Positions 12,097-24,200 of a stretch of 64,000 nt of DNA are shown piece by piece. Position 1 is the first letter of the stretch, and every line of letters starts with the position of its first letter. The notes beneath the pieces are model-generated. The model was not told the DNA's origin and ran no database searches. It saw only the letters and a program-made list of their open reading frames with translations. Origin of the DNA: Polytrichum commune (lineage: Eukaryota; Streptophyta; Polytrichopsida; Polytrichales; Polytrichaceae); NCBI GenBank assembly GCA_950295325.1, contig OX485806.1:13888001-13952000 (forward strand), read 5' to 3'. Made by a program: the position numbers and the translations under genes.

Positions 12097-12478
12097 TCAT
12101 CACCATCAGGTGTTGTAAGTTCAAAGTACGGGCAAAGGAATGTCATTTGCATACTCATGTCGATACTAATGCTGAAAAAGTCCAGAGTAGGTGAGCGTGC
12201 ACTACATTATCAAGTCATGGGGGGCAATTGAATAACAATACGTTTGTCTGCTAAGGAAGGAGAGTTTGTGGTTTGAGGTCTTTGGGTTTGTTGGGTTTGT
12301 TTTTTTTTTGAAGATTCAAAGCCAAGCTTCTTGGACGGATCATTATATAATACTATATCCTTCTCTCCATTTCTCAGGTGGCAAGCATCAACGCCAGGGC
12401 CCCAATTTCAGGGTGGAAGTTGGAAAGAGGGGTTATGAATGGGGTGAAGTAAACTTTCCAAATCTGGTGTCTGCGTCC

Positions 12479-15400
12479 ATGGAGCCAACTCACCAAGCTG
12501 AGGGCAGCGCCCTTCAGTTAACAAACATTGAGGAGGACAAATACGAAGAGGAGCAGTCGCCATCCAGCCTGCCGGAGGAATCTGGAGCTCATCATCCACA
12601 GGTTGGTATCTATCATCCTTATCTGCTGTTGTTCTTTTACTCTTGGTGGACCCATCAAAACAGTATGAGTTTCATAAGTTTCTACATTCAAAAGAATGAA
12701 ATGGCGTGAAATGGCAAGTCCTTTCTCATTCTCTCATCATTTTCTTCTGTTGAATTGAGGATAAAGGGGCAAAGTCTTTTCGGTTGCAGGATAATCTCAT
12801 CGTTACATATATCTTTTTGGTGTCTTAACTACGAGCCTTGCCATACACCACTCAAATACAGGTTTCCGATCAGGAGAGTGACCACATAAGACCCACATAT
12901 TCACCTTAGCAGTCAACGTGACGACAGTGTTATTAGGTGACACTTGTGTGCATACCTATTGTGGCAAGCCCTCTCTCATTCTCTTGTCATGTTCTTTGGT
13001 CAAATTTGAGAATCAAGGGGCAAAATGTTTTGGTTGCAGGCTGTGGAGCTGGAGAGCACTATTGACCCAAGCCACATCATCCATCTTATCCGTCAACTCC
13101 TTCCTGTCCAGGGAGGACAACTCGGGACCCAAGAATGCAATGAGCCAATTGCTGTGCCTACTCGAGAGAATCCTCAGGAAGACGTTACTGCCACAGTTGA
13201 TATAAATCCTGCACAGAGGGACGACGGCCATAAGGAACCAATAGGAGGAGGAAAAACAAGACGACCTGTGGATAATGAGGAAGCATGTCGATCTGACAAG
13301 ACTTGTGGTACCCATAATGTACCCTTGAGTGCATCAGTATTTAGAGAAGAAAGTGATGATAAAGTAGGGGCTGATGAAGACTCTGGAGAAGAGGAGCTGA
13401 GAGAACAAGCAGGTTGTGTCCTTTGGGACCTTGCTGCAAGCGAATCCCACGCTGAATTTCTGGTAAACTACACCTCATGACATTCACAAATATTCTGTTT
13501 TTTATTTGAGTATAGGCGGCTGATTCTTTCTATGAGGTACAAATACTTCTGATTGATTAGGTCAGCAAGATGGCAGCATGAAGAAAAGAAAGAAGAGATG
13601 ACTTCAATGTTGCCACTGGTGTGAACTATGGTGTTGCTTCATGTTCGAGTTGGTCTAATTCTGTAATCCCGAAATGGGCATCACAAGAATTAGAGGGCCT
13701 TCAAAGACTACTGCCTCCTTTTAAAGGTGAACACCTTGAATGGGCACAGACAAGCTGGCATGTGCCTATCTCCCCCAAGGGCAAGCCCCTAGGTCCCCAC
13801 ATTATTGGTTGTAAATATCCAGTTCACCCGGATACCCTTCCTATGTTGAGAGGGCAATAATGGTAGGGTGCACCAGAAAGTCAAGTGTCAGGAAGGTCAC
13901 CTATCCTAGCACTATTCCAGTCGTAGGCAGTTTAACCTCAAAGTTCTCCTGGGATCCGGGTGAAGGCCTTGGGTTTAAGCCACCCTTGGCAACATAAGTA
14001 CACGCTGGCCACCACCCAATGACAGCATCATTAGTTTCTATGGGTGCCTGAGGTTGTGGTTCATTGCACTGATTCTCACAAAAAGTTATTAGGCATCCTG
14101 ACATATCATGAGCTTCAACCTGTACAGTGATCTGGAGAAGTAGATGCAATAGTTTCTTCCACCTCTTCAGTTTTATTCATCTTGGGTAGGATGATAGTTG
14201 GTTCATTCACGATGTGAGATTGACGAGGGACATTAAAGCATGTTGATGAGTCACTGACTGTTCTACATTAACTCAATACCTCAGTGTGTTGCCAAGTGAC
14301 AACTGCAAATGTCCATTCCTTTAAAAATTTTAACATACTCATCAGTAGCTTTTGGCATGTTTATAAATTCCACATACACATCTTTTTCTCTTTCTGAGCC
14401 TCTTTTGAGTTGCACTTTCCCTGAAGCTTTCATGTGGGTTACTTCACAAAGTATGTGGAGTCCGTCCCTGCCTCTCCACATAGATGTTTTCTAAGCTTAT
14501 CTTGTGACTTTCATTTCCAACATTTTTCTTTTGAGCTTTGAGTTTCTTCCATGCTGGTAGCATTTGAAGCTCATGCTTATGTGATGTTTTGTGGGCTTTT
14601 AACAGGTGGACAATCACATTCTTGATGTGTTGGTTGCCATATTGAACCTGCCCCAATCTGAAAGGATGCGGGTGTGCACTCCAAGTCCTTTTGCACTACA
14701 TCTTCACATACTGCTGTTTTCTGTCAAATATGTGGATTTGAAATGTTTGAATGCACTTCTATATATTGCCACTAATATGTATCAAATAATTTGACAAACT
14801 TGCCAATGTGTCACATCTATCATGTAGGAGATATGCCTGGGGATTCTTGGAAATTTGGCATGCCATAGCAAGGCAGAAAAGGCTATGGTGACAGTTGCAG
14901 GATTGATAAATACAGTTATCGAACAGCTCCAATCTGATGATCCACCCATCCTGTCTGAAGCCTGCAGGTGATTGTAGGACATTAAGATCAATAGTCTATG
15001 GATTTTTGGAAGACTATGGGACTTTTATCACATATCATTTTCATAGATATTTTTGGTTTGAGCAACAAGGACGAGGGACCTGAAGAACTGGCATTCTTTC
15101 TTTATCAACTTTGTTAATGCCAATTTGGTGCTCCAAGATGTAAATAAAGAGAGGCTGAGTGTTGTGTTTGAATGCTGTACCTTTACAGATTTGGAAAAGG
15201 AATATGGAGCTGTTCTACATGTTGAAATATCTGGTTTTTAATATGTGGCTTGGCCAGGTGGTTGCTACAGATTACTGAGCACGGCTTTGCATAGTGATGC
15301 AGCAAATGTATGGGTTGTTGTGATTAAAGAAGAGGAGGTTCTTGAGCGAATCATGTGGATGGCATCCAACACCATGAACCCACAACTACGTGAAAAGGTG

Positions 15401-18400
15401 TGACATTCATTTACAAGTCATTTATACTCAAGGCTTATCTACTTGGCTCAAGGGGCTTGGGTTTCCCCAATTCAAGGTATTTCCACATTTGGCAAAGGTT
15501 CCAATTTCTTCTGATTGTGATATTGATTGCAGAGTACTGAGTTGCTGCTGGCAATGGTGGACAGCAGACCAGGATTGGTCTCCGTCTTGCTCCCTGTACT
15601 TCTACGCCTGGGGCTGCCTGAGCTATTGACAGACCTTATGCAGTGTGAGCTCATCGCTATCAAGGAAGGAACATCTTCGTGCGGGTCCAAACTCTTCCAC
15701 CTATACATTGTTGTCTTCCATGTAGAAAAGAAAGAAAAGGAAAACATGTATGTTTGCTAGCACTAGCATGAATTGTAGAGTTTCTTTGCCCACAGGCTAC
15801 TGCCTTAATTAAGAGGTCAAATCTTTCTTAACGGCCACAACTGGGGCAATTTGATTGCATTTTTCCTCCCCTACTAAGCTTGCCGAGCCCCTTGGTACCC
15901 ACAACTTTTCAAGATAACTGATTGATCCGGCAACCCCCACAATGATTGGGGGGACCATAGCATGTTGACTATGATGGTTTGGTGGAGAATGGAACCCACA
16001 CCACTTGCAAGGTGGAGATTGAGTTCCAACCACTCAAGCCTATTGGCTTGATGATGTCTTCCATGTATATATTCCTTTATCTTTTTATTTGCCCAAAGAG
16101 TACTTTGATGTAGCTCTGTTCTGAGTGCAACTACATTGGCCTTTGATGCAGGGATGCTGTGCTGGACACAGTTTTGCAGATAGCTGAGGCACTCTCACTT
16201 CTTGATGAGTGTGCTGCTCAGCTTGCCTCAAACCAGAAACTGGTTTCTGTCACGTGCCAGGTCATTTGCCTGTCATTTAAGGATGAGGTTAGAACACTCA
16301 ACTGTTGCAACTCTCTATTATTTCCACTTCTTTCTTTCATTTGTTCTTTTTTTACCATGTCCATCCTTGACTCTTAAGTGAAATCCCTGCAATCCTTGTC
16401 AGGATGTCAGGACCCCAACTCCTAGCTCTTGATAACCTTCACATGAACTCTGGATGTTTGTGGATACAAATAATTGTGCCAGTTGATTGGGGTTTTGTCT
16501 AGGCGCTTTGTATTTTTGAAATGCATTTCCTAACACTACTATCCCTATTTACTTCAACTTAGCATGTGTGCCCTCACTAGTCTCAGCTATATAGAGATTA
16601 CCTTGCTATTTCTAATAAAAATAACCAGTGTTTTCCTCAGTGGACAGTAGTTGTTGATTGGGTATTGTTTTCTGTTCATATGGGGGCAAATTTGGGTTGT
16701 CAAGAAATTGGAGGCTTGTGATTAAGCTTTTCCAAAACCTTAGGGCTCCATTGGCCATTTGAGAAATACGCCAGAGGTCATGTCATTCAAGTTCTTCCTC
16801 ATGGAATTTTGTTACTGCAGATTGGGCCATCTGGAATCACTGCAATAGTCTTGATCGCAAATCTCCTCACAGAGAAGAGTAACTTAATACAAGACATGTT
16901 ACAAGGTGAGCATTTCTTATCTTCCAGTTTCTGTCATTCCACAAAATCCATGAAAGATCTTATCGTCACACACAAGTCAGTTATTTGACCAGATTGTGGA
17001 TTGCAGACATCCCTTTACTCGAAATATCACCTGTTGTGTGAGAATCAAGTCAAGAGTGCAAGACCCCTTATTGAGAGTGAGACGTCTAGTGTTTTGTCTA
17101 CAAGCTACTATAGATACTTTCCAGTATGCAATAGAGGTTGCAAACAAGTCATGCAATTGGTTTCTAGACTTTTATGGAAACAAGTTTACGCAGATTACTT
17201 AGAGGCAAATCCTGAGAGCAAGTTTGAAGAGGACACATTGAAGGATATCTTGAGGGAAGCATTGAAGGATTTTGAAGACCGGAATAAGCAATGTAGAGAA
17301 TAGCAACCTCGCGACCTTGCAGAGTGATGACGTGTTAGCATGGCTAATAATTGACTTTGATGTGCCTTAGTGGTATCTCGATTAAATCAAGATACCACTA
17401 AGGTGCTTTCACAATTATATGCCATTACCTTAATGACTAGAAATCTCTACTCATGAGATTCCATGGCTGCTTCTCTTGGGTGAATCCAGCCATGCGGCAA
17501 GTCTGAGTCAGGGCGTTTTGGTTATTTGGTCTAGATAGTTAAAATACAGTGGTCAGGGTAAGCAATTTTGCTGAGATATCTATTCCTGATTGGATATGAG
17601 GAGACACATTATCATCCATGATTGTCTCTGGTAGTGGACACGTGTCCCCCAACCTACTACAACCCATGGTAGGGTTCTCACTTCCATTATCTAGTTCACA
17701 ATCATCTCATGATTTGAAACCTTCTTGTTGTTGTCTTCTCAGACGAGACAATGGTCAAACATTTGTTGGCACTTTTGCCCATGGTAAGCGATGACCCAGG
17801 AGCTCGAAATGCCTTGTGGAGTATTCTAGAAAGAGTAAGCCAGCACTTCTTAAACAGGAGACCTGACCTGCCTCTGCTAAGCAAAGAAGCCAGTGTGATA
17901 GTTGTGTTTGCGGATAACTCAAGCTCGTTGATGGATGACCTGGACGACCATCGGGAGGACGATGAGGAAGAAGATGAAAAAAGAGCATTGTCAAGCGTCA
18001 ATGCAGACAGCACACCCAGTTGTGGTCGGCAGTCAAAGTTGTCCACTGTATCCTCATTGTTAGTTGAATTTTCCTTCTTAAAAAAACAAATAGTTTTGAA
18101 GTTGGACACACAAGCTAAGGTACGTGGCCCTGTTGTGGACACTTCCAACTCCACAAGCACTTTTGGCCATTAGATTGGCTTGAGAATTGAGTCATCTCAT
18201 CAGCAGTTACAAATAAAAAAGATAGTCATTTCAAGCTTCAGAATTGGAGTTGGGATGCAAAAGTTGTTAAAAGTAAAGACTCCCTTTCTCTTTGAGTGAT
18301 GACAGAGGTCCTCCTCATTGTGTTAACTCTTGAACCTAGAATGGTGTCTTTATTTTGAGCACATAGCCAAATCTCATCATAACATATATCTTATTTAGTG

Positions 18401-18717
18401 GCTGTTCATTGCTATAAGCCTTGCCATATCTGCTCAAATAGAGGCGTCAAGTTAAGAAGAGTGACCTCATAAGGCCCACTTACCTCAAAACAAAATTTGT
18501 GAAATCACCAATAAGTTAATTGAGTCTGACCGTGCAATGATACCTTGACTCATAGCCACAGGTACAGCATATTGCACAGGTTATGGAGGATTGGTTGGCT
18601 GCTGAAACTCAAAATAGTACACATGGAACAGATACTGCATGTGAGATACAAAGGGCACACCGATTGCTCACCAATTACACTGCATCTCCAGATTCTGTTA
18701 TGCATGATAGAATGTAG
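12479..18717 (+). CDS. SAAL1-like: SAAL1-like ARM-repeat protein (10 coding exons)
   Basis: Coding exons: 12479-12601, 13040-13462, 14606-14671, 14828-14967, 15271-15397, 15533-15684, 16152-16287, 16821-16905, 17743-18119, 18562-18717. Every junction is GT-AG and all phases agree, giving about 594 residues. The match is to SAAL1 (human protein 474 aa): an acidic stretch EDSGEEELREQAGCVLWDLA, then HILDVLVAILNLPQ, EICLGILGNLACHSK (about residues 205-219), SDDPPILSEACRLLSTAL, NVWVVVIKEEEVLERI and DTVLQIAEALSLLDECA. These are the helices of an ARM/HEAT-type fold. Human SAAL1 is nuclear and linked to proliferation; the plant role is not established. The N-terminal ~180 residues and the acidic tail (DDLDDHREDDEEEDEK) look disordered. 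The start at 12479 is the first good ATG in frame after a likely 5' untranslated stretch. The last exon could splice on, since GTAGGT overlaps the stop. The exon start 15271 is chosen over the AG at 15257 because only it keeps the frame and the homology. Confidence 0.9.
12711..12790 (+). repeat. 80 bp copy of the intron 1 acceptor region (upstream copy)
   Basis: The stretch ATGGCAAGTC...CGGTTGCAGG matches 12961-13040, where the same sequence ends in the CAG used as the acceptor of exon 2. Both copies end in a polypyrimidine-rich TTGCAG, so intron 1 carries a decoy acceptor 250 bp upstream of the real one. Confidence 0.85.
12788..12907 (+). repeat. Dispersed Rep-A fragment in SAAL1-like intron 1
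   Basis: Shares ATAATCTCATC, CATATATC, GCCTTGCCATA, CACTCAAATA and GAGTGACCACATAAGACCCA with members at 18.1-18.5, 31.6-32.0 and 33.7-33.9 kb. Confidence 0.75.
12961..13040 (+). repeat. 80 bp copy of the intron 1 acceptor region (functional copy)
   Basis: Direct repeat partner of 12711-12790. Its final CAG is at 13037-13039 and its last base opens exon 2. Confidence 0.85.
17001..17303 (+). other. Exon-like open stretch inside SAAL1-like intron 8
   Basis: A good acceptor (TTGCAG at 17001-17006) precedes about 98 open codons ending at 17303, with protein-like content (QVMQLVSRLLWKQVYADYLE, then EEDTLKDILREALKDFED). Joining it to exon 8 in the gene's phase reads a different frame that stops after about a dozen codons, while skipping it to 17743 keeps the frame. 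It is therefore either a poison exon or a captured fragment of another gene. I do not recognise the family. Confidence 0.4.
18120..18500 (+). repeat. Dispersed Rep-A copy filling SAAL1-like intron 9
   Basis: Nearly the whole intron (18120-18561) is a member of the Rep-A family. Shared blocks are GTACGTGGCC, TTGTGGACACT..CAACTCCACA, TTTGGCA/CCAT, TTCAGAATTGGAGTTGGGAT, TGAGCACATAGCCAAATCTC, GCCTTGCCATA and GAGTGACCTCATAAGGCCCA, in that order. Close counterparts lie at 30985-31970. The homology begins at or within a few bases of the intron's donor. Confidence 0.75.
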
Positions 18718-21261
18718 GTTGGTACTTTGAGGTACCACTTTAGAGAGGTGACCATATTGTTCTTAAATTCAGATGTTTCCAAGTTCAAATGATGCATGAT
18801 GGGACTTGAGTAAGGTTATACAATGTGTTGGATGAACATGCAGTCTGCAATTTGCAAGGCATACAAAAGATATAACACCATAAAAGAGGTCCAAGAGGGA
18901 TAATTCATCCCCAATAGGGTCCCCTTAGGGGGATTCTGGCCTCTGATGCCAATATCGGGATCAAATCAGCTAAACTATAAGTGGTAATATCATGTGTAAC
19001 ATTGGTGGGGGGGCCAACTTAAATACCAAGGCAAGCACCTCTTGGGTTCACTTGGGGTAGTCCACTGACAATTTTTAATGCGGTTCTACCCTTTTGAAGT
19101 GTTACTTTGTTGCGTGTACCTTGTTCAAATGAGCATTTATATGATTATGTAAACATGTGCATACATTGTCTCATTTTTCTCAAAATCTAAATTCTGCCAA
19201 TGTCCTCTCTTCTACCACTAGGTTCTAGAATTTCACTTATGATCATCTGCTACACAATAAGGGCAAGCCCACTCATCTTGCATCTACATCTTTACTAATA
19301 AGACTCACATCTCATGATTGTTCATGAATGTGAAATGCAAGTCCTATCATTAGAATCCAGATCCAGAATTGGGAATTCCTAGTAATTTGAGTTAGCATAG
19401 ATGAACCTAGGCCATGCCAGTTGAACAATGCATGGTCAATAGCGTCATGTATTGCTCTAGAACATGAAGTTCTTAAGCTCTCGAAAAATGAAAATCACAA
19501 AGTGGGAGGTCCTTTGACCATGCCACCAATGTGGTTAACCTTATCTATGAAATAGGGAGGCTTGGTTGGAAAAAGACTTATTTAGAGGTTAAATATAAAG
19601 ATGATGGACTCTTCCTTTTGAATGTGAAAAAGTGAAGAGAAGTCACATTGCACAAATGCATGGAAGTATCTCAACCAACCCTTCTTTTACTGGCTACTAG
19701 TAATCATTTCGCCTTGGTGAAGTGAATTAATTTACACACATTAAAAAAATTGGATTTTTTCTTGTTAAGGTGCCACCTCCACTCCTTGTGGGTAAGTGGT
19801 GGTGCCAACTAGCTTCACATGGGTGGAGTAGAGTCGCCCAAAAATAAGGACCCGCCTCTAAGTTTCATTATTGATAGTAGCCAATAAGCTTCAATGTGAG
19901 CTATGGATGGAGCCCGTCCTTCCATCCAAGGGCTCACGTTGCTCAGGGCTTAGTTAAGTGAAATGGGTGGTGTTGCCACTTTCTTCTCCATTCTCCAACT
20001 CTATAGTCGCCACCCTCTTGCTTTCTCAGCTTGTACCTTGTAGCCTCTTTATTCATGTAGTGGCGATTAGTGGCTTCATCTTCTAATTGTAGTGGAGTTT
20101 AAGAAATTTAGGTACCAAATCTCGAGTTTCAAAGTGGAAAGCATTCATGATGCTTGAAGGTGCCAACCTGCCTTCCTACCTATTTGTACTTGTATGTGAT
20201 TGTATGAGTGGTCTTTTTAAGCAATGACGTTCATTTTGGGTGTATTCTCTTCTTTAAGTGGGTTGGTTCAATCTTTTTGGGTGTAGAAATGCATTGGGTA
20301 CTTCAAGTGTAGGATGTATCAACAATGATCATCTTATATGTGTACAAATTGGTGCAATTTAAGTGCACATTGATATCAAGAAGATTGGTGCAACACTTGT
20401 TGGCCTAAGATGTTGCTAAATGCTTGAAACATGTGATATGTACATGTTGATCCTACTCATACATTTGCAAAGTAATTGAACTTGAAAACCTCTAGAGGTT
20501 TTAAGATATTGAGTGAAATTTGTTTTTGTGTAGCCAATTTCAATACGTGGCCAACTTCCCCCTTGGTTTGTGGTGTGTGTGGGGTGTCAAATATCGGACT
20601 ATTATTATGGGACTATAAATATGGGGCTATTATTTCATATGTTCACCCAAATTGACACATAGGTACTATGCATTTATATACTCCCTTTGATTCAACTAAA
20701 TGTCGCCACCCTTTAGAATTCTTATGCTCGCCACCTTGACTGCTCCTAAACTCAGCATGTGGCCAACTAAGGGCTACTACTTTTCAAAAATATAAATAAT
20801 AAGGGCTGATGCCAACACATGAGCTCGGTGAAACTATCAATGCAAACAGTGACGCCAAGAGCACGAGTGAAGGTGTTAGATTCAAAACCTTCAACCCACT
20901 TGATCAGCTAGAAAGTGGGCAATACATCTACAGAATACTCTCATTTGTAGATGATACAAGGGCGTTTGGATGGGTCTCAAATTGTTGCTAATTGAATAGG
21001 AGAATTATGATACAAAATCTGTGGGCACTTCTTGCACACAATATACTCCAAAAAAGAAATGCAACCAGCTTCCACTGATTTCTCGACCACAACTAAAAAT
21101 CAAGGCCATTTTGCCCTCAGTAGTCGAACAATATTCTTTTGAATCTAGAAATATAAATTGCAAGTACTCAAGTGGAGTGAGGAGGTCAGAACATTATTTG
21201 AATGGGTAAGATACATGCTGTCGGGTTCGTCATCTTTGAGAAAGTAAAGGTCATCCCCACT
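18718..21261. other. Spacer between converging genes
   Basis: The SAAL1-like gene (plus) and the AGPase gene (minus) converge here, so both 3' untranslated regions should lie at its edges. The middle is AT-rich with short frames only, including one at 20809-20991 that I cannot assign. No transposon protein is recognisable. Confidence 0.45.
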
Positions 21262-24200
21262 TTAGATTACGGTACCATCCTTGATGACACCATTTTTCAA
21301 GATAACTGTCACACCTGTTCTGATGTAAAATCCATCTTTTGGTCGCTCAGCTTCTTGTACATTCTGAATCCAGTCCAACCCCAAACACAATCCCAAATCT
21401 CAGTGCTTATCACATTCGTTACAATCTAATACATTTCAGAAACTATTAAGTCATGCCCTGCTATACAGCCTTCACTCCAGAAAAAAATTGCAAACAAAAT
21501 CAGACCCTTATATTGTACCTCACTTTTGAAACATTACCTGTGACATGTAAACACTACAAATAAAAACTTCGCACAACTTGGGGAAAGAGAGGATGTGAAA
21601 GTGCTTGAAATGGGAACTTACATCTGTATTGGCAATCACCACATTCTTGCCAATCCTTGCATTCTTGTCAATAATGCAGTTGCTGACTCTGGAGTTCTCT
21701 CCTACTCCGATGGGAACCTTGCCTTCCTTCAACATCTCAGTTATTTCTTGCTCCGTCTCATAAAAGTCAGCTCCCATCATCATTGTATCCTGGATAATTG
21801 ACAAAATCCTCAGTCTCTAAAAACAGAGCTCAAAACAGAAGCATCCACATCCTACATTAAAAGCTGTTCCAAGCAATTTGAACATCCACAAAAAAATTAG
21901 ATGTGATTACATCCAGTTGCACCATTATGCTATTCACATGTGACATGAAGGTTCCAGGCATATAATAAGCCTTGCTCGTGTTATTGGCTGGCCTATTTTT
22001 ATGGTTTGAAAAGCTGATTTGCTATTCAAACTAATATCATATGGTTAGGAGCTAAGTCCATAGTTTTTTAAGGAGTGTACTAAAAGATGTTCTTGTAAGC
22101 ATTGATGTTCAGACAACAAAATAAGAATTGGGAGGGATAGTTTATCCAAGCATTTAGAGTTCATTACCAAATATAAAGCAAGTAAAAGGGAACAATCGAG
22201 AATGAGAAAACAAACACACATGCAGCAATAGCCAAAAGGTGGCAAGCCATTCCACTACTTGAGAGTGCACTTTCTACCGAAAAGAGAAAAGAGAGGTAGT
22301 CCATGGCACAAGATCCACTTCAAATTCACAAGAGACACGGAGAAAAATCACCTTCAATTGAACACCAGACTCCAGTCGAGACCGGATACCGACAATCGAA
22401 TGCTCCACGCTACAACTCCTCAAAAAGCATCCATGAGAAATGATAGAATCCTTGACCTGAGAAATCCCAATTCCAATCTTTTAGTTTTGCAACACAAAGA
22501 GACTTCACATAATTAAAGAAGAAAGTACATCAAGATTTTGGTAAGACACTCAATTTTCAGACACACCACAAAGATGGAATGAATGTGAAAATCCAAGGCA
22601 ATTTCGCCTCTGATGCAAATGACATGAATCTGAACATACCTGGCATTGTTCTATTTTAGTTGGGGGTAGGAACCGTGGGGAGGTGAAGATTGGCTTAGCA
22701 GCATCATAGAAACTGAATTGGGGAGGCTGTGACAAAAACCAGAGTGTGACTACCATGATACAGATATCTTTTCAAAATACCAAGCACTCCACATCCCAAC
22801 ATACTGTCATTGAGGTCGAGGAAATAAAATTGTGCCTACTTGATCACTCTAGCATTGATTTGCTTTAGCTTTGCCTATAAACTTGTTTATATTCAAATTG
22901 TGTAAAAAAAAACTTTCAGAATTATAAGGTGGGAAAAATGCATACCTGGGCAGTAAGAGCTAAGTTAGCATCAAAGAAGGACTTAATGGTTCCGATGTCT
23001 TCCCAGTAGTCATCAAATAAGTATGCCTGCAAAGAACAGCACAACATTGACAGTGTCATAAGAATATTACAAGTCCCATCTATTTATCTGGTCAAATCAG
23101 TTCTCTACTTCAGGAACTAAAAGCCTAATGCACTTCATACTTTTAGCTGGATGGCAATATATCTGCTTGCCAATATACTTCTCCTTACAACATTGTGCAC
23201 TCTGTCATATTCCTCAGCATTGTGAAGTCAACCGACATATTTCTCAGCAATTTGCAACATTGTGAAGTCGATGTAGCAAATTACAATTCACAAATTTGTT
23301 TTGTAGAGGATAAATTGATAAATCTTTACATTCAAGACTAAAACTCAGCAATGGCTAGCATAGCATCCATATTTCATCAGCGAAGAATTTTTATTTTTTC
23401 CCTTAGTATTGCATTTCGCATCCAACTAATCTGGATGTCACACTTCCAAGTAAAACATATTTACGAAGAAAAACATATAGTCCAAGTACCATACCTGAAC
23501 ATTAAACTCCTTTGCAGACGCAGGTATAATTTCTGAGCCAAAGTCATTGGCTGTGGGATACCTCCATCTGCAACAAAAAACACAATATATGTGATTAAGG
23601 TACACCTTTTCATTATCAAATGACACACAGTCTACTTGCTGGCTTAAAGGTGAACTACTATCACCTAGCTCTTGAGACTAGCAAAATACAAATATCTTTG
23701 GCATAAGTAAATCTATGTGTACAAGGTAATGCATTCCGCACATTACTGGGAAACCCAAGAAAGTAGAATTTTGGACTATTGGCCTTAAATCATTTTACAA
23801 GTAATAGAATAACGAGGAATGACAGATTAATTGTACCTCAAGAGTTTAAGAAGAACTTCCTTCTTGAATACATAAATTCCCATGGATGCAATATAAGGCT
23901 TCTTCTCCGCATCCTCAGGTGACAACCCCAAAACTGTTGTGTCTACTTGCTGCAACCCCAAGGCCGTCACATTGGTTAACACACAATGCAAAATGGGTAA
24001 ACTTTTCCTTGAAGACACTGGTCACTGGTGAGAGCCAGCAAGAATAAATCATTTCCTGGAAAGGTGCACTGGAGTCACCTCTTCAATACCTATGAATCCG
24101 TACCTTCCACCCATAGACAAGAAAACTTCAAGATTATCATACTCCTTGTTCAGCAGGTACAGCTCTATGATTACGTCCGATTCATGAAGCAAGCTTTTCT

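Noticed and set aside
12266-12478. Upstream extension of the SAAL1-like frame to an earlier ATG at 12266
   Set aside because: The frame stays open, but the residues (a hydrophobic, Phe/Val-rich start) are unlike the acidic N-terminus of the family. The ATG at 12479 opens a typical acidic region, so the extension is probably untranslated.
15258-15270. Alternative acceptor for SAAL1-like exon 5 at 15257
   Set aside because: Using it runs into a stop within a dozen codons. The AG at 15269-15270 keeps the frame and restores the homologous LLSTALHSDAANVWV segment.
20809-20991. 60-codon plus-strand frame with a polymerase-like FVDDTR stretch
   Set aside because: Too short, with no neighbouring domain in the right order to support a reverse transcriptase remnant.
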